Shown here: positions 63,969-64,000 of the stretch, piece by piece
How the letters are laid out: every line of letters begins with the position of its first letter
Numbering within the stretch: the first letter of the stretch is position 1
Source: an uncultured Alsobacter sp.
GTDB taxonomy: Bacteria > Pseudomonadota > Alphaproteobacteria > Rhizobiales > Beijerinckiaceae
Direction: 5' to 3'
Assembly: GCF_945952055.1 (NCBI RefSeq)
Contig: NZ_CAMFHB010000020.1
Location: forward strand, 41,285-105,284
Length of the DNA: 64,000 nucleotides
The notes under the pieces: model-generated
The model's database searches: none
What the model was told of the DNA's origin: nothing
What the model saw: only the letters and a program-made list of their open reading frames with translations
Program-made: the position numbers and the translations under genes

Positions 63969-64000
63969 TGTTTAGACCGGGGAGATGGTGGACACCTGTT
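63969..64000. mobile_element. probable left end of an insertion sequence (partial at window edge)
   Basis: The last 32 bp, beginning tgtttagaccggggagatgg, have no counterpart in the other six family B copies and break the palindrome at one sharp point. A 5-prime TG end is common for IS3- and IS481-type elements. No transposase is inside the window, so identity and family are open. Confidence 0.45.

Overview
The window is high-GC DNA that carries a compact run of housekeeping genes in an order typical of Hyphomicrobiales (Rhizobiales) in the Alphaproteobacteria: nuoG-H-I-J-K-L-M-N, birA, rnj, mce, a DUF1467 gene, proS, lolC, lolD, dnaE. Short ProS without the large insertion domain, the GatCAB amidotransferase, a heterotetrameric sarcosine oxidase and an Alphaproteobacteria-type LexA box (GAAC-N7-GAAC) all fit that order. 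The genus cannot be fixed from the sequence alone.

Layout. 1-8.7 kb: end of the complex I operon, with a small extra membrane protein and a 26-bp tandem repeat between nuoH and nuoI. 8.7-19.9 kb: biotin ligase, RNase J, methylmalonyl-CoA epimerase, prolyl-tRNA synthetase, the Lol lipoprotein exporter and the replicative polymerase. Between lolD and dnaE lies a 31-codon membrane peptide behind a promoter that contains a LexA box. 20.1-32.0 kb: a complete Wzx/Wzy-type surface polysaccharide cluster (flippase, two glycosyltransferases, polymerase, initiating sugar transferase, outer-membrane export protein, chain-length protein fused to a kinase-like domain, FemAB/CelD-like acyltransferase, polysaccharide deacetylase). 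Its composition resembles holdfast (hfs) or unipolar polysaccharide loci. 32.0-45.8 kb: heme A synthase, O-acetylhomoserine sulfhydrylase, gatC/gatA/gatB and many small membrane, GNAT and hypothetical genes.

45.8-61.1 kb is an accessory catabolic region: sarcosine oxidase (soxB-D-A-G), a PuuE-type deacetylase, L-serine dehydratase, an alpha/beta hydrolase, a dipeptide-type solute-binding protein and an ATP-dependent hydantoinase/oxoprolinase pair. Together these could take a methylated hydantoin or creatinine-like compound through sarcosine, glycine and serine to pyruvate, although the carbamoylsarcosine amidase step is not present. The transcription units here are separated by same-direction copies of a roughly 100-bp cloverleaf-like palindrome. 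61.3-64 kb holds a secreted protein built from nine 14-residue glycine-rich repeats, a protein joining a small Rhizobiales N-terminal domain to a Lon substrate-binding domain, tRNA-Ser(GCT), and what looks like the edge of an insertion sequence cutting into another palindrome copy.

Most notable candidates: the SidA-like SOS peptide next to dnaE, the holdfast-like cluster with CtrA-type half-sites and a fused HfsA/HfsB-like protein lacking a Walker A lysine, the two families of cloverleaf palindromes, and the 14-residue-repeat secreted protein. No CRISPR array, rRNA or prophage was seen.
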